Shown: piece by piece, positions 35,179 to 45,488 of the stretch
Layout: each line of letters starts with the position of its first letter
How positions within the stretch are numbered: the stretch's first letter is position 1
NCBI GenBank assembly: GCA_030685235.1
Contig: MU839236.1
Span: 1 to 64,000, forward strand
Reading direction: 5' to 3'
Source: Copromyces sp. CBS 386.78
Lineage: Eukaryota > Ascomycota > Sordariomycetes > Sordariales > Sordariaceae
DNA length: 64,000 nucleotides
Notes under the pieces: generated by a model
The model's database searches: none
Told to the model about the DNA's origin: nothing
Seen by the model: only the letters and a program-made list of their open reading frames with translations
Translations under genes and position numbers: made by a program

Positions 35179-35928
35179 GAACAGGCCGTCAAACACCGCA
35201 ACCCCCTCTCTTCAGCAAGACACCTGCACCGAGCCACAAGTCAACAATATCCCCCACAGACTCCATGTCAAAAACCCGCCGTGCAACCGCAACCGCCTTA
35301 CCCCGTTTCCGACCGCGGTTCTCCTCCTCTTCCTCCTCCTCCTCCACAAACTCGCCCATCTCAATCTCATCTACAATCCTTCGCGACCCGCACCACCCAG
35401 TCCCTCCTCCATCCACAATCACATGCAGGCCGCACAGCCCACCCCCACTCCCATTCCCATTCCCAGTCCCAGCCCCATTCCCAGTCCCAGTCCCAACAAC
35501 AACAACAACCCCAACCCCAACCCCAAACCCCCTCAGCAGCCGACATCCGCCGCACCACCAAGCTTCTACGCAGAATGTTCGAGCTCCGGCTGGAACAATG
35601 GGCTCTTTCGCACTCGCACGAGTCGGACCAGCACGTGGTTCACGAGAAGCGGGGACAGGTCGACGCGGTTTTGCATGATATTCTGGCGAATGTGCGGAGT
35701 TGGGGGACGGGGACAGGCACAGGCGGGAGAGAGAACTGGACGGAGGAGGAGTGGGATGATGTTTGTCTTGTTAGGGATTTGTTGGGGGGGATGCAGGTTG
35801 GTGGTGGTGGTGGTGGTGGTGGTGGTTTTGGGGGGGCGATGGGATACAATGGGGGGGGATATGGAGGGGGGATGGTGGAGGCTGTTGGGGGTGGTCACGC
35901 GTATGGGATAGGGAGGGGGAGGTGGTGA
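34426..35928 (+). CDS. Q-rich low-complexity protein with conserved-looking C-terminal segment
   Basis: The product has 500 aa, intronless, and I do not recognise it. It opens MGGGSLKFRKFIG, a Gly-2 start that might be myristoylated (weak inference, since Ser is at position 5 rather than 6). Most of the protein is disordered and rich in Gln, Ser, Pro and His, with two polyglutamine runs of 9 and 11 residues and HSHSQSQ repeats. Only about residues 365-455 look folded: SAADIRRTTKLLRRMFELRLEQWAL, then VDAVLHDILANVRSW and WTEEEWDDVCLVRDLLGG. That helical block probably defines the family. The last 40 residues are Gly-rich. Confidence 0.75.
35023..35049 (+). repeat. (CAG)9 polyglutamine tract
   Basis: Nine uninterrupted CAG codons within the Q-rich gene. 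A pure codon run of this kind is prone to length change. Confidence 0.9.
35143..35175 (+). repeat. (CAG)11 polyglutamine tract
   Basis: Eleven uninterrupted CAG codons, 94 bp after the first tract and in the same frame. Confidence 0.9.
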
Positions 35929-36476
35929 GGATGTGAAGGAAGTGAATAGAATGGGGGAGATACTGTAGGGTGTTGGGTAAGGAGGTGAGGAGGTGAAAGG
36001 CTGGGGAAGTGAGGAAGTGAGGAGGTGAAAGGCTGGGGAAAGGCTGGGGAAAGGACGGGAACTGTACGTGGGAGAACATGACTGGGATACTTGTTAGCAA
36101 AACAACCCCAAGTGAACAAGGTATAGGCGTTCAGGAGGCAGATGGTCACATACCCTTTTCGTTTCGTCGGTCCAAGCAAATGATAATGAAATCAAAGTGA
36201 AGGGCGTTCAGGAAACATGCAGTCCATGCACATACATCTAGGCAGGTCACAAAGTGTATACCACCTAATGTTGGTCATCCAAGCGAGAACCGAGAACTCG
36301 TACACAGTAGACACTAACGCCAGTTGCTAGAGATAATGTCCGATTATCTGGCTCATATAAAAGAATTACAGAGAAGCCCGATGCTGTATGAACGCCTTGT
36401 GCAATCTATTAACACACTTGAGATATCCAGTACCCAGCATTTACTTGTCGTCTTCAGTTTCATCCTGCTGTTCTTC
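35929..36476. other. Convergent 3' space with purine-rich tandem repeats
   Basis: At about 35975-36058 the units GTGAGGAGGTGAAAGGCTGG and GGGAAAGGCT repeat imperfectly. No supported gene. It lies between the stops of the Q-rich and tetraspanin genes. Confidence 0.65.
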
Positions 36477-37799
36477 TCAGTTCCCATCAGCCCACGGATC
36501 AGCAACATCATGATGAATCCTACTCGGCTGCACCCTCGAATTAGCAGCACTGCCATACCCCCCCCTTCCTGCCCTTCTCACACCGGCACCGGCACTGGCA
36601 TCCGGTCTATCCTCCTCATCGCTCGCTCCCCTCTCCACATCTCTTTCCTCTTCGTCTTCGTCATCATCAACCTCTTCAATACCAACATGGCCCTCACCAA
36701 GCAACGGCCTCCGTTGAGATCCCCCATAAGCTTGAGTGTCATCTTCACCCCCATGTGGCACCCCAAAGCTCTGAAGGAGTTTATTCCACCAGCCGTTGTT
36801 TCCATTTCCATTTCCATTCCCTCCACGACGTCCACCGTTGTCCTCACCATCAACCACTACCCTACCATTCTCCCCTCCTCCCCTCGCTTCCATATCCCTC
36901 GCCCTCGCCATACCTCTACTAGCCTGGAAATACCGCCCAACCCCCCACCCCAAAACTTGCACCACCAACACCCCGACCACCACGCCCAACTCCCCGCCCA
37001 TGACACTTTTCAACTCCCCCTCCCATTTCCCTGCACACCCTTCCTTGCGATCAGGCCACATCTGTGAGCATTGTTCCGGCCCCTTCCCCGGATCCCCCGG
37101 CTGTCCAGAGGGAAAAGGCCAGCTCATATGCTTCGGGCTTCTAAACCCGCAACATGTCAGGGTATCCTGGATCTTGCGGATTGTATCGGCGTCGTGCGAC
37201 CTGAAAAAGTGAGACCAGGTTTGTTCGAGGGCGCAGAGTTCGATGGATGATGATGATCCGTCTGGAGTGATGGAAAAAGGGGAAGAGGTTAAAGAGCTGG
37301 TGGCCAAGGTGAGGAGGACTACCGAGAGGACGAGTTGGGTTGTTTGCAGGGCGCTGCTCAGACTGGGTAGGAGGGATCTGAGGGTTGGTCTGTTGGCAGA
37401 GGCGGATTGCGGGCGACGGGCGCGAAGTGGTGGACGGTTGGGGTGGGTTACTTGGAGTTGTTGATTTGGGTTTGAGGGGTTGGGGGTTATGGTTGAGGAG
37501 GAGTGTGAGATTAAAAGCTTTGGTCGGGATTGTTCCCGGGAAAGACTGGGGTTGGTTGAGACGCGGTAGAGGTAGGCGGTGTTGAATGCCGAGAGGAGGG
37601 GGAGGAGGATGGTCAGGAGTGTGAGACCGGGGGAAATGGGGAGTGAGAGGGATTGAGCGTGGATGTGTTCGTATATGGCGAAGGCGAGGAGGATGAGGAT
37701 GATCTGTGAGGGGGGTTAGTCAGCCTGCGCAGAAAGGCCAAGGGCAGGAAGTCTGGAATGGTTGCATACCAAGGTGTAGATCAAGCCTAGGGTAATCAT
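36477..37799 (-). CDS. Tetraspanin, Tsp3-like
   Basis: The product has 418 aa. Exons are 37799..37770 (only ten codons, MITLGLIYTL) and 37703..36477, phase 0. The small exon supplies the start of the first membrane helix, which continues IILILLAFAIYEH. Three more helices follow: LTLLTILLPLLSAFNTAYLY, LVLSVVLLTLATSSL after a basic cytosolic loop, and LGVVVGVLVVQVLGWGV. Between helices 3 and 4 the large loop has the tetraspanin hallmark CCG (TLTCCGFRSP) plus further Cys residues (EQCSQMWP, EGCAGKW). A long acidic, Gly-rich cytosolic tail of ~170 residues follows. Four helices, CCG and a long tail fit the ascomycete Tsp3 group rather than Pls1. The role is unknown. Confidence 0.85.
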
Positions 37800-38406
37800 G
37801 GTTGCGGTTTTGTGGTCCAAGTTGATGTTGGAGCGTAAGACTGGGGGTGATGAGATGAAGTTGAAAGAAGAGAGTGGCAGATGCAATGTGGTGTTGACAA
37901 GCACGGCCCAACGCCCTGTTTTATAATGTACGAGAAGGTCCAATTGTGTGACGTCTACGTCTACGCGCGCGGGCTGTCGCAGGCGGCCATGCACGAGGCC
38001 TACAGGACCCCTCACTGGCTGTTTGTTCTAATGCCAATGAACAACCAGATGTGCAGAAATTGGGACGGAAATCAACGATTGACTTGTCAGGTAAAAGCTG
38101 TTGATGTGACTTGCCTGATGTGTCTTTGATAGTTGGTGAACTCAACGCTCTGATCATCGAGGTTTTATCCGCCTAGAAAATGCAATCCCTCAGCTCCTTG
38201 CCATAAACACAATGCAGATAATAATACTATACACACCATTCCCTTGAAAGGCATCAACACCCCAATAACATCAACCTTGATCCTTGAGGATGCCCTTCCC
38301 ATAACCTAAGTTTGTACAACACGCTCGCTGTCGCTCAAACTAACCTCATTTTCTCACATGTATCCGTGTTCCGCAAGGACAACATTCCAACCCCACCATG
38401 GCCTCC
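37800..38406. other. Tetraspanin promoter and frataxin 3' region
   Basis: No supported gene in 607 bp. A CGTCTACGTCTACGCGCGCG stretch at 37951-37970 is the only notable composition feature. Confidence 0.55.
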
Positions 38407-39093
38407 CTAAGCCTCCTCTTCACCGTAATTGCCGACCGGCATGCTAAGATCGATCTGTAGCTCATCACGGAAGAGTTGGTTGATGGTCGACTTGTCGCGC
38501 AGATACACCCACTCGCCCTTGGCCGTGCCCTCCTTTTCATTCTGGCCGTCACCCAACGCCACATAGTCGTAGCGCTTGGGACCGGATTTGGGCGACGAAA
38601 GCCAGATCTGCTTGTTGGGCGGTTGCTTGTTGATGACGTAGGTGCCGATGCCGTCGTCGAAAGATACCGTGAGCACGCCGGCCTGTTGTTGTTGCAGAGG
38701 GTCAGACTCTCTAATGGCTCTGACATGTATGCGAATGAGAGCATGACATACCGAGTACTCCACGTCAATGTCTTCCCGCTCGTCCTGAAGTTCTTCGAGA
38801 TGGGTGACGAGTCTGTCCATGTACAGGTCGGCGAGCTTGTGGTACTGGTCGTCCGTCAACTCGGTGGCGGCGCAGACAGGACTGGGAGCGGCATCTTCCT
38901 TGGGCTGGACGGGCTGCTTGTCGGGAGTGATTATATTGCCACTGGGGCCGGCGGTTGAGTAGAAACGGGGGACTATAGCTCTTGGGAGCACTGAAGCGGC
39001 GGCGAATGGGGTGGAAGTGATGCGGGTTTTGCGGGAGATTTGGAGAGACCGCCAAGATGCGCGGGCAACCTTGGTGACAATTGAACGCGGCAT
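38407..39093 (-). CDS. yfh1: Frataxin, mitochondrial iron-sulfur cluster assembly protein
   Basis: The product has 205 aa. Exons are 39093..38752 and 38682..38407. It helps sulfur transfer and iron delivery on the Nfs1-Isu1 complex in the matrix. Residues 1 to about 45 are a mitochondrial presequence rich in Arg and Ser without acidic residues (MPRSIVTKVARASWRSL, ending PRFYSTAG). The frataxin fold follows: YHKLADLYMDRLVTHLEELQDE with its acidic helix, DIDVEYS, then GVLTVSFDDGIGTYVINKQPPNKQIWLSSPKSGPKRYDYV and the C-terminal helix LRDELQIDL-like region. The 69-nt intron is a multiple of three and has no stop, so unspliced mRNA would add 23 residues inside the first beta strand; comparison with other frataxins shows it is an intron. 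Confidence 0.95.
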   Translation of the reverse strand: MPRSIVTKVARASWRSLQISRKTRITSTPFAAASVLPRAIVPRFYSTAGPSGNIITPDKQPVQPKEDAAPSPVCAATELTDDQYHKLADLYMDRLVTHLEELQDEREDIDVEYSVCHALIRIHVRAIRESDPLQQQQAGVLTVSFDDGIGTYVINKQPPNKQIWLSSPKSGPKRYDYVALGDGQNEKEGTAKGEWVYLRDKSTINQLFRDELQIDLSMPVGNYGEEEA

Positions 39094-39892
39094 GATGATG
39101 GTCTGGGGTAGTGATGTTGTCGAGAGTTCAAATTGTAGAGTTGTGATAATGCGGGGAGAGAGACAGAAAGTTGAAGCTGAATGAAAAAAGCTCAAAGTTT
39201 GTCGCGTGCTAGTTGAATAAAACGAGTGAATCAGGTCACGGGACAGAACACAACCAAGATTAATTAACAAGAGGAACCTTGAAGGAAAGATGGAGTTTCA
39301 GTCTTGAGCTGCAACTTCCTCGGATTGAATGAATTCAATAATACGTTCCCGTCCAAGTACTGTAAATCGAACCATTAAACTCCCTTATCGTCCTGAAGCT
39401 CGACGCTATCGTGCCATTGATGCCCCACTCCAAACAGAGCTTTCCCCAGCTTTTGAAAGGGAAGCATCGGCAGGCACGCGGTCACGCCTTAGCAGCAGCG
39501 GGAAGTGTGATGATGCATCAAGACATGTACTCTCTAGCAAAATCACGCAGTGATGCAGGTACCCTCCTAATACTTGCTCCCTGCTATTTGCTGCCGTCTG
39601 CTAGGCACATGTCTCTGCGGATTGGGCGGGTACAGCCGCACGTCATCGCACCCCACCACACTTTGATCGCCCGGCCGAAGTTCCAGATTGACATCCACTT
39701 TCCCTCCCGCAGTGCAGCCAAAAGAGCCACTCACTGCCCTGTGACTTGCCGCCGAGTGCAAGTGTCCAACGAGGTTCTCAGTCGTTGTATTCATCCATTC
39801 CTCTTTTCAAGTCGCGGGTCTGTCTTGTAGCGCGTCTTCCATCATCCTCCAATACCATCGTAGTCGCAAACTATCACCACGCCCAACCCACC
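39094..39892. other. Divergent promoter region of frataxin and AP-3 sigma
   Basis: Start codons are 799 bp apart. No supported gene. Open frames here are short and lack features. Confidence 0.55.
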
Positions 39893-40543
39893 ATGATCAA
39901 CGCATTCCTCGTCTTCAACGGCCAAGGCCAACCACGCCTCACCAAATTCTACACTCAACTTGTACGTCCCTTCCCATCGGTTAGCTACCCTTTCTGATCG
40001 CAACCACTAACAAACATTAATAAGGACACATCAATCCAACAACGCCTCATCTCGGAAATCTTCACCCTCGTAGCCAACCGCCCCAAAGGCTCGTGCAACT
40101 TCCTCCCCCTCCCGCCCCTCCTCGCCGCCTCCAGCACCTCGACCTCGTCCTCGTCAGAACCACACAACGACGTGCCCTCTCTCGTCACCTACCGCAACTA
40201 CGCCACTCTCTACTTTATCATCATCTCGACATCCACCGAGTCGCCGCTGGCATTGATCGACCTGATCCAGGTCTACGTCGAATCGCTCGACAGGTTGTTT
40301 GAGAACGTGTGCGAGCTGGATCTGATCTTCAACTTTGAGACGCTGCATGCCACGCTAGGCGAGATGATAGTGGGAGGCGTCGTGATTGAGACCAACATGG
40401 AGAGGATCGTGCAAGGCGTGAGGGCCCAGGGGACCGTGGCCAAGAGGCCCGTTAATGAGAGTAGGGGAGCCGGCATGGGATTGGGAAGTGGTCTGGGGGC
40501 TGGCTTGGGCATGGGAGGCAATTTTGTTTGGAGTGGGCGATGA
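39893..40543 (+). CDS. aps3: AP-3 adaptor complex sigma subunit
   Basis: The product has 195 aa. Exons are 39893..39961 and 40025..40543, phase 0. AP-3 sorts cargo from Golgi or endosome to the vacuole; sigma is its small core subunit. The N-terminus MINAFLVFNGQGQPRLTKFY is the sigma-adaptin start. The longin-type fold continues with LISEIFTLVANR, NYATLYFIIISTSTESPLALIDLIQVYVESLDRLFENVCELDLIFNFETLHATLGEMIVGGVVIETN, a close match to the family. Two additions are visible: a ~20-residue Ser-rich insert (ASSTSTSSSSEP) after the third strand, and a Gly-rich tail. Both are common in filamentous ascomycetes. The family and subunit type (3 rather than 1 or 2) rest on memory of the VVIETN region. Confidence 0.93.
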
Positions 40544-40721
40544 GCTCCTACCTACTTAGAGAGGCGGCGTTATGTTTACATTATGCGAGGGAGAAACCAT
40601 ATATACCCACACACACCTCCCCAAGGTATTTCAACGCCAAAAACACATTATAAAAAGCAGGATACAATTTCAGCTTGGTCCAGTCAATCCCAAGCTTCAG
40701 ACTTCTTGTCCATGTCCAACA

Positions 40722-41336
40722 CTACATCTGCCTTGGACGAGACCCGCCTTGGACGCTAGCCTGCGATTCCTCCGACCGAATCTTCGGAACGGGCCTGTTG
40801 GGAGCTTCATAGTCGAAGCCCAGGGAGTTCCAGAACCACTCTCGGAACTTTTTTTTTTTTTTAATAAGTTAGTTAGTCATATCTAGGCATCATCATCTTC
40901 AAACATGAACAACAGCGCGGGGCAAACAAACATACCTCATAAAAAGGCTGTCTCTCATCCTTCCAATCCGCAAAGAAAACACAGTAAATGAGGACAACTA
41001 GTGTACAGTATCAGTCAGTCAGTCAACATTAGGTCGGTCATTTTAAGAGTAAAAAAAAAAAAAAGACATACAACTAATAGTCCCCAACTGCGCCAGCTGC
41101 ACCATCTTGTTCCATTTGGGCCGCTGCGCAATGTGGTGGATCTTCCTCTTGTACCGCTTCTCGTATCTGAGCTGCTCCTGCGGGCTCATGGCCTTGAAAT
41201 CCGGAGGCCATGTTTTCTTGGCTGGGTACTGACTGAGGAGGGCCGGGCTGATGTGCGGGAGTTTGACAAAGGCTTGGGGCAGTTCGGATTTCGATGATGT
41301 CTTTTGGGCGGCTTGGCGGATTGCTGTGCGGAACAT
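40722..41336 (-). CDS. Small predicted mitochondrial single-pass membrane protein
   Basis: The product has 150 aa. Exons are 41336..41072, 40997..40936 and 40847..40722. I recognise no named family. The start MFRTAIRQAAQKTSSK is a typical amphipathic mitochondrial presequence. A basic segment follows (RYEKRYKRKIHHIAQRPKWNK), then one hydrophobic segment completed by splicing (LAQLGTISFVVLIYCVFFA), then DWKDERQPFYEFREWFWNSLGFDYE. This layout is typical of small inner-membrane assembly or accessory factors, but the function is not known. The last intron has an odd acceptor: fourteen A residues directly before the AG; phase and the aromatic continuation FREWFW support it. The gene is divergent from leucyl-tRNA synthetase. 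Confidence 0.8.
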
Positions 41337-42053
41337 TGTCGGAGGTGGATGGGAGGTATAGCTAAGTGAGTTTGTTGCTGTAACTTGTAAGTAAGGTATA
41401 CGCGAGTCGGTCGGGGACAGTGACAGGGAAGACTGGTCAACGACGAGCGAGACGGATGGAGCTCATAATGGAGTTCATGATGGAACGGGATCCGAGGCCA
41501 TTTCGAGGTGGTCGATAAGATAAGACGTTTTGTTTGTGGCTGGTGTCAGTTGACCAGACGATGCCTCTGTGACTAAGCCACATACTACTACCTGTACTAC
41601 CATAAAACATTAGGTAGACGTCCCGCCAAGCGATAGTCGCGGCAAGGAGAGTGGAGCCAGCTGTCTAGACTAGGCCTGCCGCCGTCGGGCTTGCCGTGCC
41701 AATCCGCGGTGCCTGACCTGCCTGCACTGACCCCGCGAAATTGCCCGTGCAGAAGCTGAATGTTACAGTGGTTGCAGTCAGTGCCCCTCCAAAGAACTGA
41801 ATTGTAAGAGGGGCGTTGCTGTTGTTTCGTCCCAAATTTCGGAATCTGACTCAATTCCACAGGTCAGTCATCCCGTCCAAGCAGCACTCTTTTCTACATC
41901 TGGCTTGTCGCGTGCGGTTGTTGCAAGTCAATGTCCAGTTTCTAACACTTTTGGAGAATCAGAGAATTCGCAGTCCGGGTTGCCGATTTCGGTCTTTTTC
42001 TTCTTCCTTTTCCGGCTTCACCACCAAGACCAGACATCACCACATAAACAAAC
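41337..42053. promoter_or_regulatory. Divergent promoter of the 150-aa mitochondrial protein and LeuRS
   Basis: 717 bp separate the two start codons. It contains a perfect TGACTCA box (see separate entry). No open frame here is convincing. Confidence 0.6.
41847..41853 (+). promoter_or_regulatory. Cross-pathway control (CPC1/Gcn4-type) site
   Basis: The exact heptamer TGACTCA lies 201 bp before the LeuRS start codon. CPC1 in Neurospora and Gcn4 in yeast bind this sequence and induce amino-acid biosynthesis and tRNA-synthetase genes on amino-acid starvation. The position and target gene make function likely. Confidence 0.6.
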
Positions 42054-45000
42054 ATGGCCGACACAACAGCCGTCGCCAAGGGCGTCGCCAACCTCTCCGT
42101 CGCCGCCTCAAAGACCAAGGAGCTCAAGGGCACCGAAAAGAGAGACACCCTCGTCGAGATCGAGAAAAAGTACCAGCAAAAATGGGAGCAGGACGGCGTC
42201 TTCGAGGTCGATGCCCCCTCCACGGCCGAGTTCCCTCTCGACTCCATCACCCCCGATGAGCTGCGCGAAAAGCACCCCAAGTTCTTCGGCACCATCGCCT
42301 ATCCCTACATGAACGGCCGCCTCCACGCCGGCCACGCCTTCAGCTTCTCCAAGATCGAGTACCACACCGGCTTCGCCCGCATGCAGGGCAAGCGCGCCCT
42401 CTTCCCCCAGGGCTACCACTGCACCGGTCTGCCCATCAAGGCCTCGGCCGACAAGCTGGTCAAGGAGATTGAAATGTTCGGCCAGGAGTTCGAGCGCTAC
42501 AAGGAGGACGAGGTCGTCGACGGTGCTGCTGCTGCTGCCCCTGCCGCTGCTCCCAAGGCCAAGGAGGACGTGTCCAAGTTCAACGCCAAAAAGGGCAAGA
42601 CGGTCGCAAAGACGGGTGGCGCCAAGTACCAGTTCCAGATCCTCAAGTCTCTCGGCATTCCCGTCCAGGAGATTCACAAGTTCGCCGACCCCCAGTACTG
42701 GCTCCAGTTCTTCCCTCCCGAGTGCAAGAAGGATCTCACCAACTTTGGTGCCCGCATCGACTGGCGCCGTCAGTTCGTCACCACCGACGCCAACCCCTAC
42801 TACGATGCCTTTGTCCGCTGGCAGATGAACCGTCTCAAGGAGCTCAACAAGATCAAGTTCGGCAAGCGCTACACCATCTACTCCATCAAGGACGGCCAGC
42901 CCTGCATGGACCACGACCGCAGCGAGGGTGAGGGTGTCCTTCCCCAGGAGTACACTGCCCTCAAGCTCAAGGTCAAGGAGTGGGCTCCCAAGGCTGCCGA
43001 GGCTCTCAAGGGCAAGCTCCCCGACGGCGCCAACGTCTACCTCTGCCCCGCCACCCTCCGTCCCGAGACCATGTACGGCCAGGTCTGCTGCTTCGTCGGC
43101 CCTACCCTCAAGTACGGCGTCTACAAGGCCTCGGAGAACGAGTACTTTGTCATCACCGAGCGCGCCGCCAAGAACATGGCCTACCAGGGCATCTTCGAGA
43201 AGGAGGGCGTCATTGAGAAGGCTGCTGATGTCGTCGGTTCCGATCTCGTCGGCACCCTCGTCAACGCTCCCCTCTCCGTCCACAAGGAGGTTTACGTCCT
43301 CCCCATGGACACCGTCCTTGCCACCAAGGGTACTGGTGTCGTCACCTCCGTTCCCTCGGATTCCCCCGACGACTGCGCCATGATGACTGAGCTCGCCAAG
43401 AAGACCGAGTTCTACGGCATCCAGAAGGAGTGGGTCGACAAGGAGATCATCTCGGTCATCAAGACCCCCACCTCGGACCTCCTTGCCCCTTACCTCGTCA
43501 AGAAGCTCAAGATCAACTCGCCCAAGGATGCCAAGCAGCTTCTCGAGGCCAAGGAGCTCGCCTACAAGGAGGGCTTCTACCAGGGTGTCATGAACTACGG
43601 TGACTTCAAGGGCGAAAAGGTCGAGACCGCCAAGCCCAAGGTCCGCCAGCAGCTCATCGACGCCGGTGACGCTTTCGCCTACTCGGAGCCCGAGAACAAG
43701 GTCGTCTCCCGTTCCGGGGATGAGTGCTCCGTTGCCCTTATGGACCAGTGGTACATCGACTACGGTGAGGACTCGTGGCGCACCGTCCTCTACGACTACG
43801 TTGAGAACAAGGACGGCAAGGGCCTCAACACGTACTACGCCGACACCCAGCACGCGTTCAAGGGCGTCATCGGCTGGCTCAAGCAGTGGGCTTGCGCCCG
43901 TACCTACGGTCTCGGCTCCAAGCTTCCTTGGGACCACAACTTCCTTGTCGAGTCCCTTTCTGACTCGACCATCTACATGGCCTACTACACCATCGCTCAC
44001 TGGCTGCACAAGGACCTGTTCGGTCGTGAGAAGGGCAAGGGCAACATTGGCGCTGAGCAGATGATCGACGAGGTCTGGGATTACGTCTTCTGCCGCACCG
44101 ACCTGTCCGACGACTTGGTCGCCAAGTCCGGCATCCCCAAGGAGACTCTCGACTCGATGCGCCGCGAGTTCCAGTACTTCTATCCCCTCGACATCCGTGT
44201 TTCCGGCAAGGATCTCATCCCCAACCACTTGACCTTCTGGCTGTACAACCACATCGCCCTCTTCCCCCGCGAGTACTGGCCCAAGTCTGTCCGTGCCAAC
44301 GGCCACTTGCAGCTCAACGGCGAGAAGATGTCCAAGTCTACCGGCAACTTCATGACCCTCGACGACGTGGTCAAGAAGTATGGTGCCGACGCCGCCCGTG
44401 TTGCTCTTGCCGATGCCGGTGATGGCATCTCCGACTCCAACTTTGTCGAAGACGTTGCAGACAACACCATTCTCAGGTTCTACACCAACAAGGAGTGGAT
44501 CGAGGAGACTCTCAAGGACGAGTCTCTCCGCACTGGCGAGCTCAACAGCTTCCAGGATGCCCTGTTTGACAACGAGATGAACGCCCTTGTCAGCGAGGCC
44601 CGCAAGCACTACGAGGAGACCTCGTACAAGCTTGCCCTCAAGGCCGCTCACTACGATTTCTTGAATGCTCGTGATATGTACCGTGAGGCTTGCGCTGCTG
44701 CCGGCATTCCTCTTCACAAGGACTTGGTCACCAAGTACATCCGTCTTCAGGTGAGTAGTCTTCAGGTGACTGTTAGTTATTGATTTCCTCATACTGACTT
44801 CTATCTGCAGGCCCTCGTCATCACCCCCATCGCCCCTCACTGGGCCGACTACGTCTGGCAAGAATGCCTCGGCGAGCCCAAGTCCATCCAGTTCGCCCTC
44901 TGGCCCGAGGTCCCCGCCGCCAACCCGGCCCTCACCGCCGCCCGCGACTACGTCCGCACCACTTCTTCGGCTATCAACTCGGCCGAGGCCGCCCAGCTCA

Positions 45001-45488
45001 AGAAGATGGCCAAGGGTCGCCAGTCCGACTTCGACCCCAAGAAGCCCAAGAAGCTCACCATTTTTGCGACTGAGAACTTCCCCACCTGGCAGGCCAAGTA
45101 TATCGACTTGTTGTCTGAGGTCTGGGACGCCGCCACGGGCGCCCAGAAGATGGACGATAAGGAGCTCAACGGCCGCATCGCCAAGATGGGCGAGATGAAG
45201 AAGGCCATGCCCTTTGTCCAGGAGCTCAAGAAGAGGCTGAAGAGCGGCGAGCCCGCTGAGCAGATCCTGAGCCGCAAGCTGTCGTTTGATGAGAAGGCGA
45301 CCTTGTTGGCTATGATCCCTGGTTTGAAGAGGACTGCTGGTCTGGAGAGCGTGCAGGTTGTTCTTGTCGAGGAGGGTAGCAAGACTGGAAAGGATTTGAC
45401 GAACGGTGGTGAGGAGATTGAGGTTACTGCTCCGATGGCTGAGGCGGCGTTGCCTGGCCAGCCTAGCTTTTTCTTTACCAATGTTTAA
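42054..45488 (+). CDS. Cytosolic leucyl-tRNA synthetase
   Basis: The product has 1,124 aa. Exons are 42054..44750 and 44811..45488, phase 0. It charges cytosolic tRNA-Leu. It is the archaeal/eukaryotic type, long and starting without a presequence (MADTTAVAKGVANLSV). The class I signatures are present: the HIGH box reads HAGH at residues 91-94 (NGRLHAGHAF), and KMSKS is at residues 758-762 (GEKMSKSTGN). Between them lie the CP1 editing region (TMYGQVCCFV, GTGVVTSVPSDSPDD, where the Asp near the end is the editing landmark) and the DQWYIDYGE block. A low-complexity Ala-rich insert is near residue 160. Codon bias is extreme, leaving a 917-codon open frame on the other strand. A TGACTCA box upstream suggests amino-acid control. 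Confidence 0.97.

Noticed and set aside
42108..44861. 917-codon open frame antisense to leucyl-tRNA synthetase
   Set aside because: It mirrors the LeuRS coding frame. Strong C-ending codon bias avoids TTA, CTA and TCA in the sense frame, which removes antisense stops. Its product is Val/Leu/Gly/Asp-rich with no family features.
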